A stretch of DNA of 26,090 nt from Moorella sp. UBA4076 (lineage in GTDB: Bacteria > Bacillota > DSM-521 > Neomoorellales > Neomoorellaceae): contig DFYS01000090.1 of assembly GCA_002383405.1 (NCBI GenBank), positions 1 through 26,090 on the forward strand. Direction: 5' to 3'. Position numbers and translations under genes: made by a program. Shown here in pieces: positions 1 through 7,458 of this stretch. Within the stretch, counting starts at the first letter, position 1. Each line of letters starts with the position of its first letter. The notes beneath the pieces are model-generated. The model made no database searches. It saw only the letters and a program-made list of their open reading frames with translations, and was not told where the DNA came from.

Positions 1-460
1 CGGCCAGGGGTACCCCCAGGGCTGTCAAGCCGTCGCCGGCGAGTACCTGGACGCCGCCGGGGACTTTATTGGCCAGCTGCAGCTCCAGGCGCTGCGCCAG
101 TTGCCGGTCATCAGTAAAAAGATAATTGTAGTCAGGATGTACTTTACCGCGCAGCCCCGCCGGTAAGGTAAGAAGCGCTTCCACCCCCGGCCTTACCCGG
201 ACCAGCTGCTGGAGGTCATCGAGGGTCTGTTCCTTAAATAGGACGGCATTGACCCCCTGCTGCTGCAAGCGTTGCAGGGTGGCGTCAGTACTGAGGCCGC
301 TCCACCGGGCCAGCTTCTGTACCTCCTGGAAGTCGACCGCCAGGGTAACGGTGCGGTTGGCTTCCTCCACGCGTACCCGGCTGGTGAGCACCATCCCGGC
401 TGCCAGGGTGGCAAAGATAATTAGCGCCCACAGTGAGAGCTGAAAGCGCCGGCTTAACAA
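1..460 (-). CDS. DUF5693-type membrane-anchored protein, partial (C-terminus off the left edge)
   Basis: This is the first ~153 codons of a gene running out of the window. I chose the TTG start at 460 because AGAAGGG lies 8 nt upstream. The protein begins LLSRRFQLSLWALIIFATLA, one N-terminal transmembrane segment (about residues 6-24), followed by VDFQEVQKLARWSG and then LQQQGVNAVLFKEQTLDDL. This arrangement matches my recollection of the DUF5693 family of Firmicute membrane proteins, whose function is unknown. The rest of the protein should lie outside the membrane. A heptad-type repeat sits just upstream of the SD. Family assignment is from memory of the motif; the coding frame itself is clear. 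Confidence 0.7.
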   Translation of the reverse strand, partial: MLSRRFQLSLWALIIFATLAAGMVLTSRVRVEEANRTVTLAVDFQEVQKLARWSGLSTDATLQRLQQQGVNAVLFKEQTLDDLQQLVRVRPGVEALLTLPAGLRGKVHPDYNYLFTDDRQLAQRLELQLANKVPGGVQVLAGDGLTALGVPLA

Positions 461-492
461 AACAAAATCCCTTCTTCCCCTTGAAAATAGAA

Positions 493-520
493 GCAGGAAG
501 CAAGAGGCAGGAAGCAGGAG
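493..520 (+). repeat. Tandem heptamer repeat (GCARGAR type, 4 units)
   Basis: Four consecutive 7-mers read GCAGGAA, GCAAGAG, GCAGGAA, GCAGGAG. They lie about 13 nt upstream of the SD of the minus-strand DUF5693 gene, so the mRNA sense strand is pyrimidine-rich. The same heptad style recurs elsewhere in the window. Confidence 0.75.
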
Positions 521-600
521 GGTCGTAGGAAGCCCAACACCCTACCGTTTTCATCCTTCTGCTGATACCGCTGGGGCGGCATAAACGTCTACCCGAGGAT

Positions 601-780
601 TTATTCGTCACCCGGTGGTCGAATCCTGCCGCCGGCGGCTATGCCGTCGACCCCGATCCCGCCTTCCCTGGCCACGGCTGCCGCCAGGCGGGCCCCCGAT
701 ATGCGGACGGCCATGCCGCCCTGGATAATGGGATTGCGGGCCAAAAAACGGCCAATCTGAAGGGCCGGCAGCTGCAACAA
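601..780 (-). pseudogene. Nitronate monooxygenase (2-nitropropane dioxygenase) N-terminal remnant
   Basis: Sixty codons read LLQLPALQIGRFLARNPIIQ, then GGMAVRISGARLAAAVAREG and GIGVDGIAAGGRIRPPGDE before TAA. The block IxxPIIQGGM...LAAAVxxEGGIG is the FMN-binding N-terminus of the nitronate monooxygenase/enoyl reductase family (TIM barrel, normally about 310-360 aa). Only the first strand or two of the barrel remains, and I see no continuation in other frames downstream, so the product cannot be an enzyme. An SD (GAGGGG, 789-794) still stands 8 nt before the TTG start at 780, so the stub may still be translated. Confidence 0.75.
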
Positions 781-1078
781 ATAATGTACCCCTCAACATA
801 CATAGATACCACCGGCTCAGCATACCAGAAAACAGTCAAAACGTCTATAGCCTTTTTAAAGCATCCGGCCTGACGCAGGCCCCTATAAATAGGCGCCATG
901 TCCAGGATGAGCCCTGCCTTTTGTCGCGGTAATTCAACGGGTAAATCCGGAAATATCGCGCGTGCAAGCAGGTTTTAGCTGCGCCAGCACTGTTACATTT
1001 CATGGCGTCTTGACAAATCCGCCTTCCTGGCGTATAACCAATGCTGTAACTATATTCAGCCCAGCGGAGGTGGTAATC

Positions 1079-1312
1079 GTGCCAATCTACGAGTACAAAT
1101 GTGCCACATGCGGGGTGTTTGAAAAGGAACAACGCATAACCGCCCCGCCTCTCAAGGAATGCCCCACCTGCGGGGGACCGGTGCACCGGGTGATCGGGCA
1201 CAATATCAGCATTATCTATAAGGCCGGCGGTTTCTACACCACGGATAACCGCAACCCGGATTATAAGGATAAGGCGAAAGAGGATACCAGCACCGCCAGC
1301 AAAGCCAGCTAA
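1079..1312 (+). CDS. FmdB-family zinc-ribbon protein
   Basis: A 77-residue protein beginning MPIYEYKCATCGVFEKEQRI. The GTG start at 1079 is set by GGAGG at 1066-1070. CxxC pairs at residues 8/11 and in KECPTCGGPVHRVIG form a zinc ribbon; the PIYEYKC opening is diagnostic of the FmdB family of putative regulatory or zinc-binding proteins. The tail (SIIYKAGGFYTTDNRNPDYK) is also typical; the last ~15 residues are charged and probably disordered. The role in the family is not established beyond zinc binding. The gene stands alone, followed at once by a strong terminator. Confidence 0.85.
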   Translation: MPIYEYKCATCGVFEKEQRITAPPLKECPTCGGPVHRVIGHNISIIYKAGGFYTTDNRNPDYKDKAKEDTSTASKAS

Positions 1313-1316
1313 GGCT

Positions 1317-1357
1317 AAGAGCCGGTCCCCCTGCCAGGGGAACGGCTCTTGCCTTTT
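1317..1357 (+). terminator. Rho-independent terminator after the FmdB-family gene
   Basis: AAGAGCCG and CGGCTCTT arms with an inner CCCC/GGGG stem form a long GC-rich hairpin (1317-1350), followed by a short T run at 1353-1356. Confidence 0.85.
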
Positions 1358-1360
1358 ATA

Positions 1361-1394
1361 CCTCTCACTTCCCACCTCTCACTTTCCACCTCTG
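1361..1394 (-). repeat. Tandem heptamer repeat (GTGRGAR type)
   Basis: Read on the minus strand it is GTGGAAA, GTGAGAG, GTGGGAA, GTGAGAG, G. It ends about 48 nt upstream of the SD of the plus-strand gene at 1458, so its pyrimidine-rich strand is again the mRNA sense strand. Confidence 0.75.
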
Positions 1395-1457
1395 TTTTTC
1401 AGCCCCGGTCAACATCCGCGCCGCTAACATATACTGGCAGCAGAGGAGGTGGCTCCC

Positions 1458-1844
1458 GTGCTGCCAGAAGGCCCGCTCAATACCGACGAAGTCGAACTTC
1501 AGGTTGATAATGCCGTCATCCGGGTCATTCGCCGCCTGACTTATGATCTGCCCCACGAGGTCTCCGCTTTTATCCCCAGAGCCGAAATCCGTCGCCGCCG
1601 CTATGAAAACGGCCAGCTGGCCTGGGAAGAAGAGATAATCTTAAACAGTTTGACCGTCGTCCACTCCCCCCAGCGTCCCCCCACCGGCGCCAGGCCGGCG
1701 GCCGCCGCGCCGGGCGCAGGAACAACCGCAGCCCCTGCCCCCGGAAAACCCGGGGGTTACGGGCCAACCCCGGCAAAAGCTGCCGCCACTTCCGGACATC
1801 CAGGGGTTTCTGTGCCGGCCCGCGTCCACCTGCATTATTCTTAA
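1458..1844 (+). CDS. Hypothetical protein with proline/alanine-rich tail
   Basis: A 128-residue protein I do not recognise. GTG at 1458 is preferred over the in-frame GTG at 1449 because GAGGAGG (1443-1449) is then 8 nt away. The first ~70 residues look folded (TDEVELQVDNAVIRVIRRLT, then EIRRRRYENGQLAWEEEIIL, which would make amphipathic strands or helices). The remaining ~58 residues are Pro, Ala and Gly rich with several PG and GA runs and are probably disordered. There is no signal peptide or membrane segment. A minus-strand frame over the same DNA has poor composition and no SD. Confidence 0.6.
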   Translation: MLPEGPLNTDEVELQVDNAVIRVIRRLTYDLPHEVSAFIPRAEIRRRRYENGQLAWEEEIILNSLTVVHSPQRPPTGARPAAAAPGAGTTAAPAPGKPGGYGPTPAKAAATSGHPGVSVPARVHLHYS

Positions 1845-1912
1845 CCACGCCTTCCGGAGAGGTGTCGGGCCCGGGGTAACTGCCGGTGGATAGCAGCAGT
1901 AAGATCAGGATT

Positions 1913-1943
1913 AAAAAAAGAGAGAAAGGGTCCCACCCTCTCT
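1913..1943 (-). terminator. Probable terminator of the minus-strand gene at 1954-2175
   Basis: Minus-strand reading: AGAGAGGGT, loop, ACCC then TTTCTCT, an imperfect GC/AG hairpin, immediately followed by seven Ts (A run at 1913-1919 on the plus strand). Confidence 0.6.
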
Positions 1944-1953
1944 GGTCATCGTC

Positions 1954-2175
1954 TCATTTATCGCCCTGTTTTATTGCCTTTGCTTTTTGTACGGCCATTT
2001 GGTAATTCTGGCGTAACCCCTGCAATTTCTCCCGCACAGCTTGAGCCTGTTCGCTGGCCAGGACCTCCAGTAACGTTTCGGCCACCTCGGTGCACTGGAG
2101 AGCCTGGCTGCTCATATAGGGTTTCAGGCTCTGAACCACAGCCAGGAGATTGGGGTCGACAATTTTAGCGACCAT
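1954..2175 (-). CDS. Small helical hypothetical protein (73 aa)
   Basis: ATG at 2175 follows a strong GGGGGG SD, 7 nt upstream. The sequence MVAKIVDPNLLAVVQSLKPY continues through a cysteine and a heptad-like helical stretch (ETLLEVLASEQAQAVREKLQ) to a lysine-rich end. It is predicted to be almost entirely alpha-helical, soluble and possibly oligomeric. I do not recognise the family. It is monocistronic, with its own terminator, and faces the plus-strand gene at 1458. Confidence 0.65.
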   Translation of the reverse strand: MVAKIVDPNLLAVVQSLKPYMSSQALQCTEVAETLLEVLASEQAQAVREKLQGLRQNYQMAVQKAKAIKQGDK

Positions 2176-2465
2176 CTTTATTCCCCCCCAATAGAGCTTA
2201 AAGAGAAAACAAATCCTCTATAGTTAAAAATATGCAGAGAAAAAAGGATTGGTGCAGCGCAGCTTTTCCCGGCGCCGGCATATATTTTAAAGAGGGCTGA
2301 TGCTGAGGAACCGCCCCCGGGGGGTTAACGCGCCCCGCAAGCGAAACATAAAAATGGTGGAAGGATTGCAGCTGCAATGAGGAACTGGCTTTGGCCGGTT
2401 CCCGCGGAGGCTTAAGACCTTCGGCTCGCGGCCGCCCACTTCTGCTGTTTCGGAGGTGACCCAGG
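2176..2465. other. Intergenic region with several potential hairpins, no gene found
   Basis: The region separates divergent small genes. On the plus strand it can form successive hairpins: AACCGCCCCCGGGGGGTT (about 2316-2333), GGAACTGGC with GCCGGTTCC (about 2380-2401), and CCGCG with CGCGG (about 2400-2431). It then leads into the SD (2452-2456) of the gene at 2466. I compared it by eye with the usual Firmicute riboswitch consensus cores and could not make any fit. It may be a structured 5' leader. Confidence 0.4.
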
Positions 2466-2882
2466 GTGGAAAAAACCGACCTGGTAGAGGTCCTGCTGCA
2501 ATTACTGGGCCCCCAGCAGCAACAGGCCTTGAGCTTTAATGAGCTGGCCGGCCTGGTAGGTTTAGTTGATCTCCTTGGTATCTTGAACCTTTTGCATGGT
2601 AATGTCCAGGCACCGGCGAAGGCCGGGGCCGGTAACGTCATCCAGGAGGCCCTGAACGCCGTCCTGGGGCAGGGAGGCGGCGGTAACATGAAACCGCCGT
2701 CTGAACTGGCCGGCCTGCTGGGCAAAAACCCGGCGCTGCTTACCAGCCTTATGAACCTGCTCATGAGTATGAGTGCTAAAGATAATAAAGCCGGGCAAGA
2801 AAAGGAGGCTGACGCAGCATCGCCGCCGGAAGAGGGTCCCCCGCCCCAGCAGGGCCGCAGCAACCGTTTCCGCAGTAACTAA
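2466..2882 (+). CDS. Hypothetical protein with two hydrophobic helical segments (138 aa)
   Basis: The GTG start at 2466 has GGAGG 9 nt upstream. Two similar hydrophobic stretches are visible: NELAGLVGLVDLLGILNLLH near residues 25-45 and SELAGLLGKNPALLTSLMNL near residues 78-97, each led by an (N/S)ELAGL motif, which suggests internal duplication. The C-terminus is charged and Pro/Gln rich. No catalytic motif is seen. Position beside the sleB-ypeB spore genes hints at a sporulation role, but this is only context. Confidence 0.65.
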   Translation: MEKTDLVEVLLQLLGPQQQQALSFNELAGLVGLVDLLGILNLLHGNVQAPAKAGAGNVIQEALNAVLGQGGGGNMKPPSELAGLLGKNPALLTSLMNLLMSMSAKDNKAGQEKEADAASPPEEGPPPQQGRSNRFRSN

Positions 2883-2909
2883 AAGAGCGCTTTCGGCGCT
2901 CTTTTTTTA
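2882..2909 (+). terminator. Rho-independent terminator
   Basis: AAGAGCGC, loop TTTCG, GCGCTC then seven Ts, overlapping the stop codon of the gene at 2466. It separates that gene from sleB. Confidence 0.9.
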
Positions 2910-2971
2910 CGTATAAGCTATCGTCAACCTACTTAAACTAAGGTTTGAATAAAAAACAGGGAGGAAAGACT

Positions 2972-3460
2972 ATGCATCCTTACCGCCGTCGCTTGCTCAC
3001 ACCTGCTATCCTGGTTGCCATATTAATCGGCGCCACCCTGTGGCAACTTTACCAGGGACCGACGGCCCGGGTTATCCCCACTCAGGCCGGCGCCCCGGTG
3101 GCTGTCGGCGATGAAATCAACCTTCTAGCCCGGTTAATTGCGGCTGAAGCAGGCGATGAGCCTTATGAAGGCCAGGTGGCTGTGGCGGCTACTATCCTGA
3201 ATCGCGTCGCCAGCCCCCTGTTCCCATCCAGTATCAGCGGTGTCGTTTTCGAGCCCTGGGCCTTTGAGAGCGTCCATAACGGCCTCATCTGGCAGGTCAC
3301 CAACCTGGCCTCCCCCAGCCGGGCGGCCGCCGACGCCTTGAATGGTTGGGACCCTACCGGGGGGGCCCTCTTCTTCTGGAACCCGGGTAAACCCGTCAGC
3401 CCCTGGATCTGGAGCCGGGCGATTATCACCCAGATCGGCAACCACGTTTTTGCCCTCTAA
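2972..3460 (+). CDS. sleB: Spore cortex-lytic enzyme SleB-like cell wall hydrolase
   Basis: A 162-residue protein. ATG at 2972 has GGGAGGA 6-7 nt upstream and is preferred over the earlier in-frame start at 2945. An N-terminal transmembrane or signal segment (about residues 9-27) is followed by a hydrolase_2 (SleB/CwlJ) domain from about residue 47: INLLARLIAAEAGDEPYEGQ, with Glu59 as the likely catalytic acid, then AVAATILNRV, GLIWQVTN and ALFFWNP. Family members hydrolyse muramic-delta-lactam cortex peptidoglycan during germination. No peptidoglycan-binding domain is present, so it is shorter than Bacillus SleB. It is followed directly by ypeB, the usual partner. The 3' end, including the stop codon, is part of a 29-bp tandem duplication. 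Confidence 0.9.
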   Translation: MHPYRRRLLTPAILVAILIGATLWQLYQGPTARVIPTQAGAPVAVGDEINLLARLIAAEAGDEPYEGQVAVAATILNRVASPLFPSSISGVVFEPWAFESVHNGLIWQVTNLASPSRAAADALNGWDPTGGALFFWNPGKPVSPWIWSRAIITQIGNHVFAL

Positions 3461-3500
3461 AATCGTTATTACACGTTTTTGCCCGCTAAAATCGTTATTA
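3443..3500 (+). repeat. 29-bp tandem direct duplication across the sleB stop codon
   Basis: Units 3443-3471 and 3472-3500 both begin CACGTTTTTGCCC and end ATCGTTATTA; they differ at one base (T versus G). The first copy holds the last codons and stop of sleB; the second fills the gap before the ypeB SD at 3501-3508. Confidence 0.95.
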
Positions 3501-3516
3501 AAGGAAGGTGTTTAAT

Positions 3517-4899
3517 TTGACCCGCAGGATTGCCACTATAGTCCTGTCCCTGGCTCTGTTACTGGCCATCGGTTGGGGTTTCTGGGAAAGGGCCAACCGG
3601 ATGACCCTGACCAATGCCGTCGAGGCTGGCGGCCAGCGCGACTTCTATAACCTTTTGAATTACGTCGAACAGGCCCAGGTCAGTATGGGTAAATCCCTGG
3701 TCAGCAGCTCTTCCCGCCAGCAGGCCGTCCACCTGACGGAGGCCTGGAACCAGGCTGCTGCCGCTCAAGCTTCTTTAAGCCAGCTGCCCACACCGGGATT
3801 GAAACCCATCAACGTCAGCAAATTCCTGGCCCAGACCAGTGACTATAGTAATTACCTGGCGCAAAAGCTGGCGCGGGGGGAAGAGCTTAGTACCCAGGAA
3901 AAGGAACAGCTGGCGCGGTTACGGGAAGAAATGGGAGTTCTCGCCCGCGACCTGCACCAGACGGAGGGTCAGGTAGCTGCTAAAAGCCTGCGCTGGAGCA
4001 GTTTTTATGGCACCAGGATGCCGGCGCCTTTTAAAACTATAGCCAGGATAGCCGTCCCCGTTCAGACCGAGCCTCCCGGGCCCCTCGATGGCTTCGTCAA
4101 CGCCGACCGGCGCCTGCAAACCCTGCCCAGCCTGAATTACGATGGCCCCTTCTCCGATCACCTGGAAAAACCACAACCTCTGGGGCTTAAAGGTGGCGAA
4201 ATCGCACCGGCTGAAGCCGAGCGGCGGGCTATCATCTTTGCCGGGGCGGCCGGCAGCAGCGACTACCGGATCCAGTCCAGCCGGACCAGCAACGGTCGTC
4301 TGCCGACCTTTGCCATGAACCTGGTGGATACCCGGCGTTCAGGTATCACGACGCACGTCGATATCAGCAGGCAGGGTGGTGAAGTCATCACTCTCCTCAA
4401 CGCCCGCCCGGTAGGGCCGCCGGCACTCGATGCTACTAAAGCTACAGAAAAAGCCACGGCCTTCCTGAAAGCCCATGGCTTTGATAGGATGCAGCCTACC
4501 TATAGCGTGCGTACGGACAATAACCAGGTAATAACCTTTGCCGCTAAAGAGGGCGACGTCATCCTTTACCCCGACCAGGTAAAGGTCAAGGTGGCGCTGG
4601 ATAACGGCGAAATCACCGGCTGGGATGCCGCCCCTTATTATATGGCCCATCACCAGCGCCAGTTACCCCGGCCGGAGCTGACGCCAGCCCAGGCCAGGGC
4701 CAAAATCAACTCCGGCGCCCGCGTCGAAGGTGTCCGGCTGGCCCTGATCCCCTTGCCCGGCGGGATCGAAAAATTGACCTATGAGGTAAACACCAAACTC
4801 GATGCCACCCGCTACCTGGTTTATATCAATGCGCTTACCGGCGAGGAAGAGCGGGTTATGCAGATAGTCGACGTGCCCGGCGGGCAACTCACCATGTAG
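3517..4899 (+). CDS. ypeB: Germination protein YpeB
   Basis: A 460-residue protein, the usual length for YpeB. TTG at 3517 is preferred (AAGGAAGG at 3501-3508, 8 nt spacing) over GTG at 3508, which would overlap the SD. An N-terminal transmembrane segment (RRIATIVLSLALLLAIGWGF) is followed by a helical domain rich in Gln and Ala (about residues 25-150). C-terminal PepSY-type repeats follow, for example ATEKATAFLKAHGFDRMQPT and TPAQARAKINSGARVEGVRL, ending TYEVNTKLDATRYLVYINAL. In spores YpeB is needed for SleB localisation and stability, and the two are co-encoded here. The gene ends 9 bp from the end of the convergent protease gene. Confidence 0.93.
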   Translation: MTRRIATIVLSLALLLAIGWGFWERANRMTLTNAVEAGGQRDFYNLLNYVEQAQVSMGKSLVSSSSRQQAVHLTEAWNQAAAAQASLSQLPTPGLKPINVSKFLAQTSDYSNYLAQKLARGEELSTQEKEQLARLREEMGVLARDLHQTEGQVAAKSLRWSSFYGTRMPAPFKTIARIAVPVQTEPPGPLDGFVNADRRLQTLPSLNYDGPFSDHLEKPQPLGLKGGEIAPAEAERRAIIFAGAAGSSDYRIQSSRTSNGRLPTFAMNLVDTRRSGITTHVDISRQGGEVITLLNARPVGPPALDATKATEKATAFLKAHGFDRMQPTYSVRTDNNQVITFAAKEGDVILYPDQVKVKVALDNGEITGWDAAPYYMAHHQRQLPRPELTPAQARAKINSGARVEGVRLALIPLPGGIEKLTYEVNTKLDATRYLVYINALTGEEERVMQIVDVPGGQLTM

Positions 4900-4908
4900 G
4901 GCCGGCAG

Positions 4909-5919
4909 CTAAAACTCGACCTGCAGCCGTTCTAAAACATTCTGGATGCGGTTACCAACGGAAGTCTGATCTGAGCCGGCAAAAAGGAGACCAACGGCGT
5001 AGTTCTCCTGGTCCAGGATCAGGGAACCGCTATCGCCCGGTTGGGCAATGGGACCGGTGACGAACTGGTCGCTGAACATCCCCGATAATCCCTCTTCCAG
5101 GACCACCTTAACAGTAGCCTGGAGGACTTTAATCGTCGAGCGGGTAATGCCACTGGAGCGCCCGCTCTTTACGATCGCCATCCCCAATTCTGGTTCGCGC
5201 ACGCCTTTCACCGCGCCCAGTTCCATAATTTCCGGCCGGATGGCCTCTTTGTTTACCGGCCGGGCGATGGCGCAATCAACAACATTCCCTGCGGCCGTAA
5301 TTTTTTGCATTCTTACCTGGTAATTGGGACGTACGAGATGCACCAGACGGTTTAAAATCTCCTGCAGGCGCAGGGCTTTGCTGCAAGTGGCCTCCTGAAC
5401 CGTGGGGTTAATGGGGATAAATCGCTCCAGATAACCGATGAGTTGGTCTTTACTGCCGCCGTCGTAGGGACCGGGTTGGAGGATGGGGTCGCCGATGCTC
5501 GCCCTGCCGTCGCGGCCGTTGCTGATGTTGGCCAAAATGTGATTGTTGGAAAGGATGAGGGGCTCGCCCGTCTGGCGGTCTTGCACCACCGCTCCAAAGG
5601 TCCCGGCGGTAATCTTGTAATGGCCGATGCTCATCCCCGGCTGCGCCGGCCGCAGATAATCAGTACGACCCAGCAGCCGCAGTTCCCCTACTTCCAGAAC
5701 ATCAGTCTCGGCTTCATCGAGCACCCGGGGTACCCTGGCACCCCGTTGCAGTCTGGCTGCTGGCAGCTTCTCCTTAACCAGGACCACTACCGCCGGCTTT
5801 TTGGTTATTTCCCCGCGTACACTCTTGAACCCCTTGCCCACACCCACCACATTGGGCAAACTCAAAAGGTCCCCCTGGTACTTTGAGAGGGCCCTTTCTA
5901 TTCTTTGCACAGGCACCAC
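4909..5919 (-). CDS. Trypsin-like serine protease (chymotrypsin fold)
   Basis: A 336-residue protein with a candidate catalytic triad: His127 in LSNNHILA, Asp215 in NVVDCAIARP and Ser297 in AQPGDSGSL. The start at 5919 (GTG) has GGAGGGG 4 nt upstream; the adjacent GTG at 5916 is equally possible. An N-terminal region of ~95 residues (LPNVVGVGKGFKS...KPAVVVLVKEK) resembles the extension of bacterial Nal1-like trypsin-like proteases, which often act on phage or spore-related targets, but no substrate can be named. There is no signal peptide, so it is probably cytoplasmic. It converges on ypeB. A heptad repeat lies about 25 nt upstream of the SD. Confidence 0.82.
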   Translation of the reverse strand: MVPVQRIERALSKYQGDLLSLPNVVGVGKGFKSVRGEITKKPAVVVLVKEKLPAARLQRGARVPRVLDEAETDVLEVGELRLLGRTDYLRPAQPGMSIGHYKITAGTFGAVVQDRQTGEPLILSNNHILANISNGRDGRASIGDPILQPGPYDGGSKDQLIGYLERFIPINPTVQEATCSKALRLQEILNRLVHLVRPNYQVRMQKITAAGNVVDCAIARPVNKEAIRPEIMELGAVKGVREPELGMAIVKSGRSSGITRSTIKVLQATVKVVLEEGLSGMFSDQFVTGPIAQPGDSGSLILDQENYAVGLLFAGSDQTSVGNRIQNVLERLQVEF

Positions 5920-5953
5920 TTCTCCCCTCCGTTATTTCCCCGTAACTCTGGCA

Positions 5954-5974
5954 GCAAGAGGCAAGAAGCAGGGG
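5954..5974 (+). repeat. Tandem heptamer repeat (GCARGAR type, 3 units)
   Basis: GCAAGAG, GCAAGAA, GCAGGGG, upstream of the minus-strand protease gene, so the transcript would carry the pyrimidine-rich strand. Confidence 0.7.
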
Positions 5975-6246
5975 GGCCGGAGGAACCGGCCCGGCCAGTT
6001 CCTGACTGAAATCGGCCCTGCATCTCCGCAAGGGGCCTCGTTCTGCTGAGCCAACTTTAGATTGCACCCTCCGGGAACCTGCCGCATCCCGCTTACAATA
6101 CCCAGCATTGCATCATGCTGCTAGCGAGCCCGTATTCAACTTCGGGTAGCTCACTTATTTAATGCCTTTAGCGGCTTCTGCCTTATTTACAATATGCCGG
6201 CGCCGCTGAAGTGGTGTCAGGGCCTTTAATAAGCGGCAAATTGTTG
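5975..6246. other. Intergenic region between divergent genes, no gene found
   Basis: A small GC hairpin (GGGCCGG, AGGAA, CCGGCCC, about 5973-5992) and a longer imperfect inverted repeat (AGCGGC near 6170 with GCCGCT near 6202) are visible. No reading frame with an SD or recognisable protein is present. It should contain the promoters for the protease and cysteine desulfurase genes. Confidence 0.5.
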
Positions 6247-6252
6247 TATAAT
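6247..6252 (+). promoter_or_regulatory. -10 element for the cysteine desulfurase gene
   Basis: Perfect TATAAT 22 nt before the ATG at 6274. There is no convincing TTGACA about 17 nt upstream (TTTAAT lies there), so the promoter is weak or uses another contact. The leader would be only about 15 nt. Confidence 0.5.
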
Positions 6253-6273
6253 ACAGGGGAAGGGGGAAAAGTG

Positions 6274-7458
6274 ATGGCCGCATCAATTATTTACCTGGAC
6301 AACAGCGCTACAACTGCGCTCCTGCCCGGGGTCGCCGCCGTGGCAGATAGAATGCTGGCGGATAATTACGGCAACCCTTCTTCCCTGCACGGCCTGGGTG
6401 TAAACGCCGAAAAAGCCCTGGCGGCAGCCCGCCGCCAGGTGGCCAACCTCATCGGCGCCCGGCCGGGGGAAATCTTTTTTACCTCCGGTGGTACGGAAGC
6501 CAATAATACGGCTGTATGGGGTATCAGCCGTGCCCGCCGCCGCCAGGGTAAACATATCATCACCACGGCTATCGAACACCCCTCCCTGCTGGCCGCCTGC
6601 CGGCGGCTGGAAGCCGAGGGTTACGAGGTTACTTGCCTGCCGGTGGATGCCTGCGGTATTATCCGGTTGTCCGACCTTGAAGCGGCGCTGCGGGACGATA
6701 CCATCCTGGTCAGCGTCATGAGCGTTAATAATGAACTGGGGTCGCTGCAGCCGCTCGCTGCGGTCGCCCGCCTGGTCCACACCAAAAGCCGGGCCGCCCT
6801 GCATGTCGACCACATCCAGGGTTACGGTAAGATACCTCTGCAATGTTCCGCAACCGGTATTGACCTCATGTCCCTGAGCAGCCATAAGATCCACGGCCCC
6901 AAGGGCGCCGGCGCCCTCTATGTTAAGGAGGGCTTGCGCCTGGAACCTCTACTCGTGGGCGGCGATCAGGAAGGGGGCTTACGCGCCGGGACGGAGAACA
7001 CGGCCGGTATTGCCGCCTTCGGCCTGGCCGCCGCGCTGGCGGCGGCAGAAATGGCGGCGCGGGCAGAGCGGCTGCGGCAGATCAAAATGGCCCTGGTGGC
7101 AGGGCTCCTTCAGGCCATCTCCGGCGCCCGGATTAACGGTCCCGACCCGGAAGCAGCTGCCCCCCATATTGTCAACATCTCCTTCCCCGGCATCCGCGCC
7201 GAGGTGCTGGTCCACATGCTGGAGCAAAGGGGTATTTATGTCTCCACCGGTTCGGCCTGCCATTCCCGCCGCCAGGATAGCAGCCACGTCCTGCAGGCCC
7301 TGCACCTGGAACGCTGGCGCCTGGAAGGGGCCATCCGCATCAGCCTGGGGGCTTTGAACCGGCTGGAAGAGGTAGAGCCTGCGGTAACCGCATTTAAGGA
7401 GTGCATCCGGGAACTGTGGACATTGAGCGGCTACAGCGAACCTGTCCCGCTAAAGTAA
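6274..7458 (+). CDS. Cysteine desulfurase (NifS/IscS family)
   Basis: A 394-residue PLP enzyme that releases sulfur from L-cysteine as an enzyme persulfide. ATG at 6274 has AGGGGG 7 nt upstream. Family landmarks: IYLDNSATT at the N-terminus, NPSSLHGLG, TSGGTEANN (PLP phosphate region), the PLP lysine Lys205 in SSHKIHGPKG, RAGTENT, and the persulfide cysteine Cys329 in STGSACHSRR. HVDHIQGYGK replaces the more usual VDAVQAVGK, a mild variation. thiI follows ~300 bp downstream on the same strand, as in Bacillus (nifZ-thiI), so the likely role is sulfur donation to ThiI for 4-thiouridine in tRNA. A general Fe-S cluster role cannot be excluded. Confidence 0.93.
   Translation: MAASIIYLDNSATTALLPGVAAVADRMLADNYGNPSSLHGLGVNAEKALAAARRQVANLIGARPGEIFFTSGGTEANNTAVWGISRARRRQGKHIITTAIEHPSLLAACRRLEAEGYEVTCLPVDACGIIRLSDLEAALRDDTILVSVMSVNNELGSLQPLAAVARLVHTKSRAALHVDHIQGYGKIPLQCSATGIDLMSLSSHKIHGPKGAGALYVKEGLRLEPLLVGGDQEGGLRAGTENTAGIAAFGLAAALAAAEMAARAERLRQIKMALVAGLLQAISGARINGPDPEAAAPHIVNISFPGIRAEVLVHMLEQRGIYVSTGSACHSRRQDSSHVLQALHLERWRLEGAIRISLGALNRLEEVEPAVTAFKECIRELWTLSGYSEPVPLK

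Noticed and set aside
845..1375. Long minus-strand open frame over the FmdB gene
   Set aside because: It covers a clear zinc-ribbon gene and a terminator on the plus strand, has no SD and no recognisable motif; it is a GC-rich shadow frame.
2296..2460. Possible c-di-AMP, c-di-GMP or other known riboswitch
   Set aside because: The hairpins and the proximity to a cell wall hydrolase suggested ydaO or GEMM classes, but the conserved cores of those classes could not be found by eye.
2198..2863. 221-codon minus-strand open frame
   Set aside because: Composition is Ser/Pro/Arg-rich shadow sequence opposite the plus-strand gene at 2466, which has a proper SD and terminator.
6060..6246. T-box or other amino-acid leader before the cysteine desulfurase gene
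   Set aside because: No T-box motif, specifier loop or terminator/antiterminator pair was found, and the -10 element lies only 22 nt before the start codon.
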